DNA of 64,000 bases from an uncultured Lachnospiraceae bacterium (lineage in GTDB: Bacteria > Bacillota > Clostridia > Lachnospirales > Lachnospiraceae): assembly GCA_910579935.1 (NCBI GenBank), contig CAJTVQ010000004.1, forward strand, positions 1-64,000. The letters are read 5' to 3'. A program made the position numbers and the translations under genes. The notes beneath the pieces were generated by a model. That model ran no database searches and had not been told where the DNA came from. It worked only from the letters and a program-made list of their open reading frames with translations. Positions 22,533 to 31,462 of this stretch are shown here, piece by piece (position 1 is the first letter of the stretch; each line of letters begins with the position of its first letter).

Positions 22533-24923
22533 ATGAACGAAAAAGTATTACGAACACTGGAATATAACAAAATCATAAATATGCTTGCTGAAAAAGCCAA
22601 CTCCGACCCCGGCCGGCAATTGTGCATGGAATTAAAACCATATACTGACATATCTGTCATAAACGAGGCCCAGCAGCAAACCGCCGACGCCCTGTCCCGT
22701 CTGTTCAAAAAAGGCTCCACCTCCTTTGGCGGCAACAAGGATTTAGGCTGCTCCTTAAAGTCATTAGGCGTAGGCGCCTCCCTTTCCGCAGCCGAACTGC
22801 TGAAAATCGCCGGAATGCTGGAAAATGTCAGCCGTGTAAAATCCTATGGAAAACGGGAACGGGACGATGAAACGGCAGATTCCCTGGATGAATTTTTTGA
22901 CGCGCTGGAACCACTGACACCACTGTCATCGGAAATCCGCCGCTGTATCCTTTCCGAAGAAGAAATCAGCGACGATGCCAGCCCTGCCTTAAAATCCATC
23001 CGGCGCAATATCATGCTGACCAACGACAGAATCCATACCCAGTTAAATAATATGGTAAACGGCTCCTACCGCACCTATCTGCAGGATGCGGTCATCACCA
23101 TGCGCAATAACCGTTACTGCCTTCCCGTCAAAGCGGAACACAAAGGGCAGGTATCTGGCATGGTTCATGACCAGTCCGCCACCGGTTCCACTTACTTCAT
23201 CGAACCGGCCGCCATTGTAAATATGAATAATCAGTTAAAAGAGCTGGCTCTCAGGGAACAGGAAGAGATCGAGATCATCCTTGCCGATCTAAGCGCCCGT
23301 ACCGCAGAGCATGTGGACGCGCTTTCCAACAACCAGCGGCTTATGACAACCCTGGATTTCATTTTTGCCAAAGCCACTCTGGCCATGGACCAAAACGCTA
23401 CCGCACCAGTTTTCCATACCGACCGGCATATCCATATCCGGAAAGGAAGGCACCCACTTTTAGATAAGAAAAAAGTCGTTCCCATTGATATTTACCTGGG
23501 GCAGGACTTTGACCTGCTGATCATCACCGGACCCAATACCGGCGGCAAAACCGTTTCTCTGAAAACGGTAGGACTTTTTACCCTGATGGGACAGGCGGGA
23601 CTCCATATCCCTGCCTTGGACCGCTCGGAACTGTCCGTATTCACGGAAGTTTACGCGGATATCGGGGACGAACAGAGCATCGAACAAAGCCTCAGCACCT
23701 TTTCCTCCCACATGACCAGTATCGTTTCCATACTGAAACATGCGGAGGCCGATTCCCTCTGCCTTTTTGATGAACTTGGGGCGGGAACCGACCCAACGGA
23801 AGGCGCGGCGCTTGCCATTGCCATACTGGATCACCTGCACCAAAAACAAATCCGCACCATGGCCACCACCCATTACAGCGAGTTAAAAGTTTATGCCCTT
23901 TCCACCCGACAAGTAGAAAACGCCTGCTGTGAATTTGACGTAAACACCCTCCGGCCCACCTACCGTCTGCTGATCGGCATTCCCGGCAAGAGCAATGCGT
24001 TCGCCATTTCCTCAAAACTGGGACTTCCCGATCATATCATCAGCGCGGCAAAAGAACAGATCAGCCAGGAAAACGAAACCTTTGAAGACCTGATTGCCGA
24101 TTTGGAACACAGCAAAGTCACGATTGAAAAAGAACGTCTGGAAGCCGCTTCTTATAAGGAAGAAATCAAACGCCTGAAAGAGCAGCTCCAGACCAAACAG
24201 GACAAAATCGACGAAACCAGGGATCGCATCCTGCGGGAAGCCAACGAAAAGGCACGCGATATTTTACAGGAGGCCAAAGACGTTGCCGATGAAACCATCC
24301 GTGTCTTCCAAAAAGCCGGCCCCGGCGCGTCCATGAAAGATTTGGAAAAAACACGGGAAAAAGTGCGGGGAAAAATTTCCGAAAAAAGCGAGAAACTGAC
24401 CTTAAAATCCAGGCAGTCCCAAAAGAAAGAGTTAAAGCCCGGCCAGTTAAAACTGGGCGACAGCGTCAAAATTCTCTCCATGGGCTTAAAAGGCACGGTC
24501 AGCTCCTTACCCGACCATAAAGGAAACCTGTTTGTACAGTGCGGCATCATCCGTACCCAGACAAACATCAAAGACATCCTTCCCATCGAAGACGCACCCA
24601 TGACAAAACCGTCGCCTTTACAGCGCTCCGGCGGCGGTTCCGGCAGCAGCAGGATCAAAATGTCAAAGTCCTTCAGCGTATCCGCGGAAATCAATCTGCT
24701 GGGAAAAACCGTGGACGAAGCGCTGTCCGAACTGGACAAATATCTGGACGACGCCTATCTGGCCCATTTACCGAGTGTACGCATCGTACACGGCAAAGGA
24801 ACCGGCGCGCTCCGCAAAGCAGTACAGGGACATCTGAAGAAAGTAAAATACGTAGAATCCTTCCGCCTGGGCGAACACGGTGAAGGCGACGCAGGTGTCA
24901 CAATCGCAGTCTTTAAAGCATGA
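22533..24923 (+). CDS. mutS2: MutS2 with Smr endonuclease domain
   Basis: The ATG at 22533 gives 796 residues. Core and lever helices (1-300) precede the MutS ATPase with Walker A GPNTGGKT (333-340), Walker B LCLFDELGAGTDPTEG and the H-loop TMATTHYSELK. A long coiled coil follows, then a KOW/SH3-like stretch and the C-terminal Smr domain (about 715-796) with LLGKTVDEALSEL and VRIVHGKGTGALR. MutS2 lacks the mismatch-reading domain of MutS. In Firmicutes it suppresses homologous recombination and also acts on collided ribosomes. The protein looks complete. The next gene starts 130 bases on. Confidence 0.96.
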   Translation: MNEKVLRTLEYNKIINMLAEKANSDPGRQLCMELKPYTDISVINEAQQQTADALSRLFKKGSTSFGGNKDLGCSLKSLGVGASLSAAELLKIAGMLENVSRVKSYGKRERDDETADSLDEFFDALEPLTPLSSEIRRCILSEEEISDDASPALKSIRRNIMLTNDRIHTQLNNMVNGSYRTYLQDAVITMRNNRYCLPVKAEHKGQVSGMVHDQSATGSTYFIEPAAIVNMNNQLKELALREQEEIEIILADLSARTAEHVDALSNNQRLMTTLDFIFAKATLAMDQNATAPVFHTDRHIHIRKGRHPLLDKKKVVPIDIYLGQDFDLLIITGPNTGGKTVSLKTVGLFTLMGQAGLHIPALDRSELSVFTEVYADIGDEQSIEQSLSTFSSHMTSIVSILKHAEADSLCLFDELGAGTDPTEGAALAIAILDHLHQKQIRTMATTHYSELKVYALSTRQVENACCEFDVNTLRPTYRLLIGIPGKSNAFAISSKLGLPDHIISAAKEQISQENETFEDLIADLEHSKVTIEKERLEAASYKEEIKRLKEQLQTKQDKIDETRDRILREANEKARDILQEAKDVADETIRVFQKAGPGASMKDLEKTREKVRGKISEKSEKLTLKSRQSQKKELKPGQLKLGDSVKILSMGLKGTVSSLPDHKGNLFVQCGIIRTQTNIKDILPIEDAPMTKPSPLQRSGGGSGSSRIKMSKSFSVSAEINLLGKTVDEALSELDKYLDDAYLAHLPSVRIVHGKGTGALRKAVQGHLKKVKYVESFRLGEHGEGDAGVTIAVFKA

Positions 24924-25052
24924 CAACCCGTGAAAACAGCAGGCCGCCGGGACGGCGTCCGGAACAATTTCCGGCCTCGCTTTTTCGGACGAAAATTGTT
25001 CTGCCGACCAGGCGCTGTCCCAGCGATCGGCGGAACCGGAATAGGAGGAACT

Positions 25053-25772
25053 ATGGTAAGCAAACAAAAAATCCTGATCGTAGATGACGACAACAATATA
25101 GCAGAGCTTATCGCCCTGTATCTGACAAAAGAATGTTTTGAAACGATGATCGTAAACGATGGGGAATCCGCCCTCACTGCGGCAGATTCTTTCAACCCCA
25201 ACCTGATCTTGCTGGACTTGATGCTTCCGGGCATTGACGGCTATCAGGTCTGCCGGGAAGTACGGGCAAAATCTTCCACTCCCATCATCATGCTTTCAGC
25301 AAAGGGTGAAATCTTTGACAAAGTACTGGGACTGGAACTTGGCGCCGACGACTATATGGAGAAGCCCTTCGACTCAAAGGAGCTGGTGGCAAGGGTAAAA
25401 GCAGTGCTCCGCCGTTATAAACCCGCTCCCGCTGCCCCTGAGGCATCCGATACCGAGAGCGTGGAATATCCCGACCTTATCATCAACCGGACCAATTATT
25501 CCGTTATTTATAAAGGCGAAACGGTGGATATGCCGCCGAAGGAACTGGAACTCCTCTACTTCCTTGCTTCCTCCCCCAACCACGTCTTTACCAGGGAACA
25601 GCTGCTCGACCAGATCTGGGGCTATGAATACATCGGCGATACCCGTACCGTTGACGTACATATCAAACGTATACGGGAAAAGATCGAAGACGAGAACCGG
25701 CATACGACATGGGGCATCACCACAGTATGGGGGATTGGTTACAAATTCAAAGTTGACCGGTCACCCGTATAA
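25053..25772 (+). CDS. OmpR/PhoB-type response regulator
   Basis: The ATG at 25053 follows ATAGGAGGAA, giving 239 residues. The receiver domain has the acidic pocket VDDDN, the phospho-acceptor Asp in LLDLMLPGIDGYQV, and Lys in YMEKPFDSKEL. The C-terminal winged helix (PPKELELLYFLASSPNHVFT, then TRTVDVHIKRIREKIE) binds DNA. It is followed 22 bases later by its histidine kinase. The cognate signal and regulon are not visible; no nearby transporter or surface gene suggests a target. Confidence 0.95.
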   Translation: MVSKQKILIVDDDNNIAELIALYLTKECFETMIVNDGESALTAADSFNPNLILLDLMLPGIDGYQVCREVRAKSSTPIIMLSAKGEIFDKVLGLELGADDYMEKPFDSKELVARVKAVLRRYKPAPAAPEASDTESVEYPDLIINRTNYSVIYKGETVDMPPKELELLYFLASSPNHVFTREQLLDQIWGYEYIGDTRTVDVHIKRIREKIEDENRHTTWGITTVWGIGYKFKVDRSPV

Positions 25773-25794
25773 TTATCATTAAGGAACAAACTGC

Positions 25795-27222
25795 ATGAAA
25801 AAAACACTCTACCTGAAAATCTTACTCGGATATTTTATCTTCGGCTTTTTCGGTTTCGTTGTTGTGGCTACTTTTGTATTCAACATGACCTTTGAACAGC
25901 TGAAACGCGAAAAAGCCGACGCGCTGTACCGGGAAGCAATGCTGATTGCCAATACTTACGCTTCGGATCTATATAACAGTGAAACTTCTTTGGACTCGGT
26001 CAAGAAACAGCTGGATACTTTGGATACTTATCTGTCGGCCACGTTATGGATCATCAATCCCTCAGGCAGACTGGTTTTGGACTCTTCTTCCCCGGTGAAC
26101 ATCGAGAACGAAATCGTCATTGAAAATTTTGACCCGACGATAACCGAAGGTTCCTACTATACCATAGGCACTTTCTTTGACACCTTTGACCAGCAGATGC
26201 TGAGCGTTTTCGCTCCCATTACATCCAGCTACAAAGTAAAAGGCTACGTAGTCATCCATGCCCCCTTAGACGAGATACAGAAATCCTGCGACAGCCTTTT
26301 AAATATTTCCTATATCTTACTTGTAATCCTGTTTCTGCTTTCCCTGATCATTTTGATCTTCTTCACGGAAATGGTTTATTTGCCCCTGCGCAAAATTACG
26401 GAAGCGACCGAGCAGTACGCCAGCGGCAATATGCACTATGAATTTCAGGTAGACAGCGAAGACGAAATCGGCTATCTCGCCGCCACTCTTTCCTATATGG
26501 CAAGTGAAATTGCCCGTTCCGAAGATGACCAGAAAAAATTCGTGGCAAATGTCTCCCACGACTTCCGTTCTCCCCTGACCTCTATCAAGGGATATCTGGA
26601 AGCCATGCTGGACGGCACCATCCCGCCCGAAATGCATGAAAAATACCTGAACATCGTATTAAATGAAACCGAACGTCTTACAAAGCTGACCAACAGTCTG
26701 CTGATGTTAAACAACCTCAATACAAAGGGTATGCTTCTTGACCGGACGGATTTTGACTTAAATCAGATCATCCGCAGCACGGCCGTTTCTTTCGAAGGAA
26801 CCTGCCGTCAGAAAACCATCGCCATCGAGCTGGTACTGACCGGAGATACCATGTATGTCAATGCCGATATGGGAAAAATCCAGCAGGTTTTCTACAATCT
26901 GCTGGATAACGCCATCAAATTCAGTCACAATGACTCTGTCATTAAAATTGAAACCAATGAAAAAAACAATAAAGTATACATCTCCGTAAAAGACAGCGGA
27001 ATCGGTATCCCGAAAGAAGACCTGAAACTCGTCTGGGACCGGTTTTACAAATCGGACGCCTCCAGGGGCAAGGATAAAAAAGGCACCGGCCTGGGCCTGT
27101 CCATTACACGGGAAATCATCCATGCGCATGGAGAACACATCAATGTGATCAGTACGGAAGGCGTCGGGTCAGAGTTTATTTTCTCTCTGGCAAAGTCCTC
27201 TGAAGGAGACGATGAGGATTAG
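25795..27222 (+). CDS. Sensor histidine kinase of the two-component pair
   Basis: The protein has 475 residues. A membrane helix at 8-30, an extracellular sensor of about 130 residues and a second helix near 166-186 are followed by HAMP, a HisKA domain with the phospho-accepting His in VANVSHDFRSPLTSIKGYLE, and HATPase_c with the N box NLLDNAIKFS, G1 VKDSGIGIP and G2 GTGLGLSI. Layout and position right after the response regulator define the pair. The extracellular segment shows no domain I recognise, so the stimulus is unknown. Confidence 0.95.
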   Translation: MKKTLYLKILLGYFIFGFFGFVVVATFVFNMTFEQLKREKADALYREAMLIANTYASDLYNSETSLDSVKKQLDTLDTYLSATLWIINPSGRLVLDSSSPVNIENEIVIENFDPTITEGSYYTIGTFFDTFDQQMLSVFAPITSSYKVKGYVVIHAPLDEIQKSCDSLLNISYILLVILFLLSLIILIFFTEMVYLPLRKITEATEQYASGNMHYEFQVDSEDEIGYLAATLSYMASEIARSEDDQKKFVANVSHDFRSPLTSIKGYLEAMLDGTIPPEMHEKYLNIVLNETERLTKLTNSLLMLNNLNTKGMLLDRTDFDLNQIIRSTAVSFEGTCRQKTIAIELVLTGDTMYVNADMGKIQQVFYNLLDNAIKFSHNDSVIKIETNEKNNKVYISVKDSGIGIPKEDLKLVWDRFYKSDASRGKDKKGTGLGLSITREIIHAHGEHINVISTEGVGSEFIFSLAKSSEGDDED

Positions 27223-27237
27223 GATATGTCTGAGTAT

Positions 27238-27426
27238 TCATTCCTTTTTCGTCTTCTGGTAGTCGGCTACCATTTTCTCGATGCTTTCCCTGGAAAGCGG
27301 ATACTTAAACTCCCTTATGATACGGTCCGCTGTGTAGCCCTTATCTACCAGATGGCGGATCGCTCCGCCATAGGCAAAATCTTTCGTAAAATTGGACAAC
27401 GCATCATTGAAATAACTATTCTCCAT
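27238..27426 (-). CDS. Small protein coupled to anti-sigma factor
   Basis: The protein has 62 residues (MENSYFNDALSNFTKDFAYG at the start), is helical and without membrane segments. Its ATG lies inside the last codons of the anti-sigma gene (11-base overlap), so it is translationally coupled as the third cistron of a sigma/anti-sigma operon. I recognise no domain. The coupling suggests a part in the same signalling unit, possibly binding the sigma or anti-sigma protein, but this is only context. Confidence 0.55.
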   Translation of the reverse strand: MENSYFNDALSNFTKDFAYGGAIRHLVDKGYTADRIIREFKYPLSRESIEKMVADYQKTKKE

Positions 27427-28192
27427 CGTTCTTTTTTCCCTTTCTTATACTGTAAATCACAATATCCAAAATCAGCAGTATGACTGCCGCCATTGTATTT
27501 CCCAACCCGTTGGAAACAAAATCTGCTGCATAGTCTTCCCATCCTTTATATGTGCCGCCTATCACATTGGTCAGGAAATTTCCGGGAACTGCCAAAAATG
27601 TAAAAACCACAAGCGCCGTTAAAATACCCGCATGAAACTTTGTCCGTACAATAACGGCTGTCCAAAGGATGACGGACCATAAGAGTGTGATCGGCAGACC
27701 TTTATCCCAATACCAAAAACCCCCTATACCCATCTGATAATAAAGTACAAGCTGAATGACCCACAGTAAGATAAACGTGCATCCATCCAGTGCCGCCAGC
27801 ATTTTCACGACTTTCTGTTTCTGGGCGCTGATCAAAATATAAAGCGGCAGATATCCGGTTACCATGCCTGCCAGCACAATGTAAAACCAGGACAGCCTCC
27901 TTTCCGTTGCCAGGTTTACGATAAAGCAGGTCAATACGGCAATGACTGCCGCCGCCCCCATGATCCAGTATAAAATACTCATTTTGGACTTTTTCAGGAA
28001 TTTCTTGAACTCCTTTATCTCCGGCGCTGTCTCTACCGCTACCGGCTTGCGCATCTGCTCCAGCACCGTTCTGCATTCACCGCAGTCACTTATATGTTCC
28101 TCTATCGATTCGTTCGATACCTCGCTTGTCATATGGTCGATATACATGGGAAGCAGATCCCTCACCGTATCACATACTAACTTTTGTTCCAT
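27416..28192 (-). CDS. Zinc-finger anti-sigma factor, multi-pass membrane protein
   Basis: The protein has 258 residues. The N-terminus carries the zf-HC2 anti-sigma motif (EEHISDCGECRTVL, a His-x3-Cys-x2-Cys set), and six or so hydrophobic helices follow from about residue 75. This is the usual form of a membrane anti-sigma factor that holds an ECF sigma factor inactive. It overlaps the sigma gene by 16 bases. The signal it senses is not evident from the sequence. Confidence 0.85.
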   Translation of the reverse strand: MEQKLVCDTVRDLLPMYIDHMTSEVSNESIEEHISDCGECRTVLEQMRKPVAVETAPEIKEFKKFLKKSKMSILYWIMGAAAVIAVLTCFIVNLATERRLSWFYIVLAGMVTGYLPLYILISAQKQKVVKMLAALDGCTFILLWVIQLVLYYQMGIGGFWYWDKGLPITLLWSVILWTAVIVRTKFHAGILTALVVFTFLAVPGNFLTNVIGGTYKGWEDYAADFVSNGLGNTMAAVILLILDIVIYSIRKGKKNDGE

Positions 28193-28680
28193 TCTTCTCT
28201 TCCTTTCATCAATCTCTGTTTGCCTCTGTAAAAAGTGACTCTTGCCCAGTTTTCTGTCTTTCCCATAATGCTTCCGATTTCAGCAAAACTCAGTTCACCG
28301 GTCAGCCGCAGATACATGACCTCCCTCGTCGCCTCGTCAAAATGGTGAAGCATCCGGAACACCTCCACCTTTTCCACATTCAGCAGATAGTCATTCTCAA
28401 TATGTTCGAAAGACCTGAGCTCCTCTTCCACTTCCTCCAACGGTACGGCCCGGCGTTTCTGCCGCTCCAACTCTTTATACCAGAGCCGCTTTCCTATCTG
28501 GCACAGCCAGACCGATATTTTGCATTCACCCCGGAACCGGTCGATTCCTTTCGCCGCCTGATAAAAAGTCTCCTGTGTCAGTTCTTCCGCCAAATCTGCA
28601 CTATGGGTTAAGCAGAACAGGTATTTGTAGACCGCTTTTGCGTTCTCTTCGTACATTTTCTCAACCTTCTGCTTATCCAC
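28177..28680 (-). CDS. ECF RNA polymerase sigma factor
   Basis: The protein has 167 residues from a GTG start at 28680, preceded by GAGGAGG. Region 2 (AVYKYLFCLTHSADLAEELT, then QETFYQAAKGIDRF) recognises the -10 element. Region 4 (REVMYLRLTGELSFAEIGSI, then MGKTENWARVTFYRGKQRL) recognises the -35. It lacks regions 1 and 3, as ECF factors do. It is first in a three-gene operon with its zinc-finger anti-sigma partner. ECF operons usually control themselves, but I did not find a convincing autoregulatory promoter. Confidence 0.93.
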   Translation of the reverse strand: MDKQKVEKMYEENAKAVYKYLFCLTHSADLAEELTQETFYQAAKGIDRFRGECKISVWLCQIGKRLWYKELERQKRRAVPLEEVEEELRSFEHIENDYLLNVEKVEVFRMLHHFDEATREVMYLRLTGELSFAEIGSIMGKTENWARVTFYRGKQRLMKGREEWNKS

Positions 28681-28747
28681 TTTTTCACCTCCTCATAAGA
28701 TAAGTGCAGGCAAACAGAAATTTGTTACACGATCCGGAAAAGAATTT

Positions 28748-29014
28748 TTATTTTTTCTCCACAATCTTCATTTCAATCTCAGCTCCCAGGCACTCTGCAT
28801 ACCGCATCAGCACATCGATCGTAGGAGTAAACTTTTTTCCCTCCACTCTTGCCACATTCGCCCGTTTCATTCCTGTGGCATCCGCTATATCCTGCTGCGT
28901 CATATGCTTTTCTTTCCGCAGCGCTACCAGTTCGTCCACCACCTTATTGCAAACTGCCTTCCCCCTCGTCTCCACTACAATATCCGCATTTTCCGTACTG
29001 TAAATATAATCCAT
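28748..29014 (-). CDS. Small XRE-family transcriptional regulator
   Basis: The protein has 88 residues with a helix-turn-helix of the XRE/Cro type (LVALRKEKHMTQQDIADATG, then MKRANVARVEGKKFTPTIDV). The length and the ending YAECLGAEIEMKI are like HTH antitoxins of HigA type. No toxin gene is next to it: it lies 16 bases after trmL on the same strand. It may be a stray antitoxin or a plain regulator. Confidence 0.85.
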   Translation of the reverse strand: MDYIYSTENADIVVETRGKAVCNKVVDELVALRKEKHMTQQDIADATGMKRANVARVEGKKFTPTIDVLMRYAECLGAEIEMKIVEKK

Positions 29015-29030
29015 CCCTAATTACTCCTTT

Positions 29031-29537
29031 TCAGAATTCCTTTCCGTCTTTCCACTGCAGCCGGTGCAGTCTTCCCTCCCGCTGCATACTGCCGAACCCG
29101 TTCTGCCGCAAAGCTTCATACAGTACGACTGCCACTGCATTCGACAGGTTAAGTGAACGGATCTGATCCAGCATCGGTATCCGAATACAGGTCTCCTCAT
29201 ATTCCACCAGTATTTCCTCCGGTATGCCTGCGCTTTCTTTTCCGAACATAATATAATCGTCTTCTCCAAACCGCACATCGGAATACACATGTTTTGCTTT
29301 TGTTGTAGCCATCCATATCCTGGCTCCGGGATTCTTTTCCAAAAATTCCCTGAAATTTACATAACGTTTTACGTCCAGATGCTCCCAGTAGTCCATTCCC
29401 GCACGCCTGATTTCCTTTTCATTCAGCCGGAATCCAAGCGGCTCGATCAAATGCAGGGACGTTCCCGTGGCAACACATGTTCTTCCGATATTTCCCGTAT
29501 TCGCCGGAATCTCCGGCTGATGCAGCACTATATGCAT
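29031..29537 (-). CDS. trmL: tRNA (cytidine/uridine-34-2'-O)-methyltransferase TrmL
   Basis: The protein has 168 residues of the SPOUT/SpoU class, with MHIVLHQPEIPANTGNIGRT at the start, LIEPLGFRL, MFGKESAGIPEEIL and the knot-forming C-terminus IPMLDQIRSLNLSNAVAVVL. This is the compact TrmL/CspR/YibK form without a separate RNA-binding domain. It methylates the 2'-OH of the wobble base of certain Leu tRNAs. It seems complete. Confidence 0.94.
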   Translation of the reverse strand: MHIVLHQPEIPANTGNIGRTCVATGTSLHLIEPLGFRLNEKEIRRAGMDYWEHLDVKRYVNFREFLEKNPGARIWMATTKAKHVYSDVRFGEDDYIMFGKESAGIPEEILVEYEETCIRIPMLDQIRSLNLSNAVAVVLYEALRQNGFGSMQREGRLHRLQWKDGKEF

Positions 29538-29778
29538 TTCTTCTCCTCCCGAATCTGTCCTATAAACAGTTTACCCCCTGCCCTTTCCATTGACAAGACT
29601 TATCTTTTAAACGAGGAAGGCAATTTTCCTGTTTCTTAAAAAACTGCATCCAATCTTAATTTTCTTTAAAATAGCGTCTTTTCTACTATATTTTTGTCGT
29701 GTTCCTTTGTATACTGAAAATGTAATAAATGCTTTTAGCCAACAAAATAGAAAACATATCAGAATAGGAGAAATCATT

Positions 29779-30639
29779 ATGAATTACCAGAAAAAAGCTA
29801 TATTTATCACCGCGGCATTTACGATACTTTCCCTGAACGGATGCGGCAGTACGGCATCACAGCCGGTCGAAACATCCGTTGCCGCCCAGCCAAAAGCCAC
29901 TGACCATACTGAAGATATGGAAACTACGGATATACCGGCGTCTAATTCAGCTTCCATCTCTTCCCTTACGGTCAGTCCTCTCGCTAACAGCCAGAATACC
30001 ATTACCGTGAACAGCACGGAAAAGATTACCGTGGTACCGGATATCGCGGAAGTTGTTTATGCGGTCCGCACGGAAGCGAAAGATGCCGCAACATGCCAGC
30101 AGAAAAACACGGAGGATGTGAATCAGGTCACGGAACTCCTGAAGAGTCTGGGCGTTGCGGAAACCTCCATCCAGACTTCCGATTATTATATGTATCCGAT
30201 CTACAATTACAGTAATAATACCCAGCGGATCACAGGCTATGAAGCAACTACCGCACTGACGGTCTCCGACCTGTCCATTGACAATCTGGGAAATATTCTG
30301 ACGGAATCGGTAAATGCCGGAATCAATAACATTCAGTCCATCACCTATCAGTCCAGCCAGTATGACGAGGGTTATGCCGAAGCATTAAAACTGGCGGTTG
30401 CATCTGCCAAAGCCAAAGCATCCGCTCTCGCGGAAGCCGGAGGGTGCAGCATCGGAGGGGTTGCTTCCATCCGCGAAAACAGCAATTACAGTGAGGCACG
30501 CTATACGGACAATGCCCTCACGAACCAGATGCGCAGTTACGGCGCCGTCAAGGAAATGGCCCTGGAAGATGCTTCCGCCATTATGCCCGGTGAAGTGGAT
30601 ATTGAAGTAAATATTACCGTGGAATATTTTATACAATGA
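29779..30639 (+). CDS. SIMPL-domain (DUF541) lipoprotein
   Basis: The ATG at 29779 after AGGAG gives 286 residues. A lipoprotein signal ends in the lipobox LSLNGC, followed by a Ser/Thr/Ala-rich spacer. The SIMPL domain runs from about 95 to the end (VNSTEKITVVPDIAEVVYAV; ITGYEATTALTVSD; AKASALAEAGGCSIGGVASI). SIMPL proteins sit in or on the envelope, and no precise reaction is established for the bacterial ones. The gene stands alone between opposed genes. Confidence 0.88.
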   Translation: MNYQKKAIFITAAFTILSLNGCGSTASQPVETSVAAQPKATDHTEDMETTDIPASNSASISSLTVSPLANSQNTITVNSTEKITVVPDIAEVVYAVRTEAKDAATCQQKNTEDVNQVTELLKSLGVAETSIQTSDYYMYPIYNYSNNTQRITGYEATTALTVSDLSIDNLGNILTESVNAGINNIQSITYQSSQYDEGYAEALKLAVASAKAKASALAEAGGCSIGGVASIRENSNYSEARYTDNALTNQMRSYGAVKEMALEDASAIMPGEVDIEVNITVEYFIQ

Positions 30640-30685
30640 CAAATGCTTTCTCTCAGGCGCCGCTTTCTTAACGGTTCCCTACCTG

Positions 30686-31417
30686 TCAAAGACAGGATAA
30701 TACTTCCGCCGCGGCATCCGGGTAATTGGTAATGACCGCGTCTATACCTGCCATGCCGAGCTTCCGGATGTGCTCTTTCTCATTCACCGTCCATACATGG
30801 AGCACAAGCCCGTTCTTCCTGCATCTCTCTGCCAGTCCTTCATCCTGCATATGGTAAAGCGCGGGATGGAGGGCCTGCACGTTATGTTTTTTTGCATAAT
30901 CCGCTGCATCCACTATAATATCCCCGATTAAAAATCCCGTTTTCATCTCCGGGCACAGCTTCTGCACCCTTAGAACGGATTCATGATTAAAAGAAGAGCA
31001 CCATATGCGTTCCGTCATCCCCATATCTTCTACCAGCCGCACCATCTTTTCTTCCAATCCCGGATAAAAGAAAATCCCGGTCTTACACTCAATATTTATC
31101 GTCAGTCCGGTTGGCCGCAGTTCTTCCAGTACCTGTGCCAGCGTAGGAATATGCACCGTACCGTAATCCGGTATGGGACGGCTTACATCCAACGCCCGCA
31201 GTTCTTTATAAGTATGATCCTTCACATAACCGGTTCCGTCACTTACCCTGTCTGTCGTTTCGTCATGAATTACGACCAGCTCACCGTCTTTCGTCATCTG
31301 CACATCCAGTTCCACGCCATCCGCTTTCATTTCAACTGCTTTCTGAAACGCCTCCAGCGTATTCTCCGGTACATAGCCGGATGCCCCCCTGTGTGCCCAA
31401 ATCTTCGTCTTACTCAC
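30686..31417 (-). CDS. Glycerophosphodiester phosphodiesterase
   Basis: The protein has 243 residues from a GTG start at 31417. It contains the GDPD signature HRGASGYVPENTLEAFQKA (catalytic His), VELDVQMTKDGELVVIHDE (metal Glu/Asp and second His) and NIECKTGI. It has no signal peptide, so it is a cytosolic UgpQ-type enzyme that splits glycerophosphodiesters into glycerol 3-phosphate and an alcohol. It lies 45 bases downstream of the AAA-ATPase_like gene. Confidence 0.93.
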   Translation of the reverse strand: MSKTKIWAHRGASGYVPENTLEAFQKAVEMKADGVELDVQMTKDGELVVIHDETTDRVSDGTGYVKDHTYKELRALDVSRPIPDYGTVHIPTLAQVLEELRPTGLTINIECKTGIFFYPGLEEKMVRLVEDMGMTERIWCSSFNHESVLRVQKLCPEMKTGFLIGDIIVDAADYAKKHNVQALHPALYHMQDEGLAERCRKNGLVLHVWTVNEKEHIRKLGMAGIDAVITNYPDAAAEVLSCL

Positions 31418-31462
31418 ACTTCCACCGCCTTTTATTTTTTTATGATCCCTGTCCTGTAAAAG

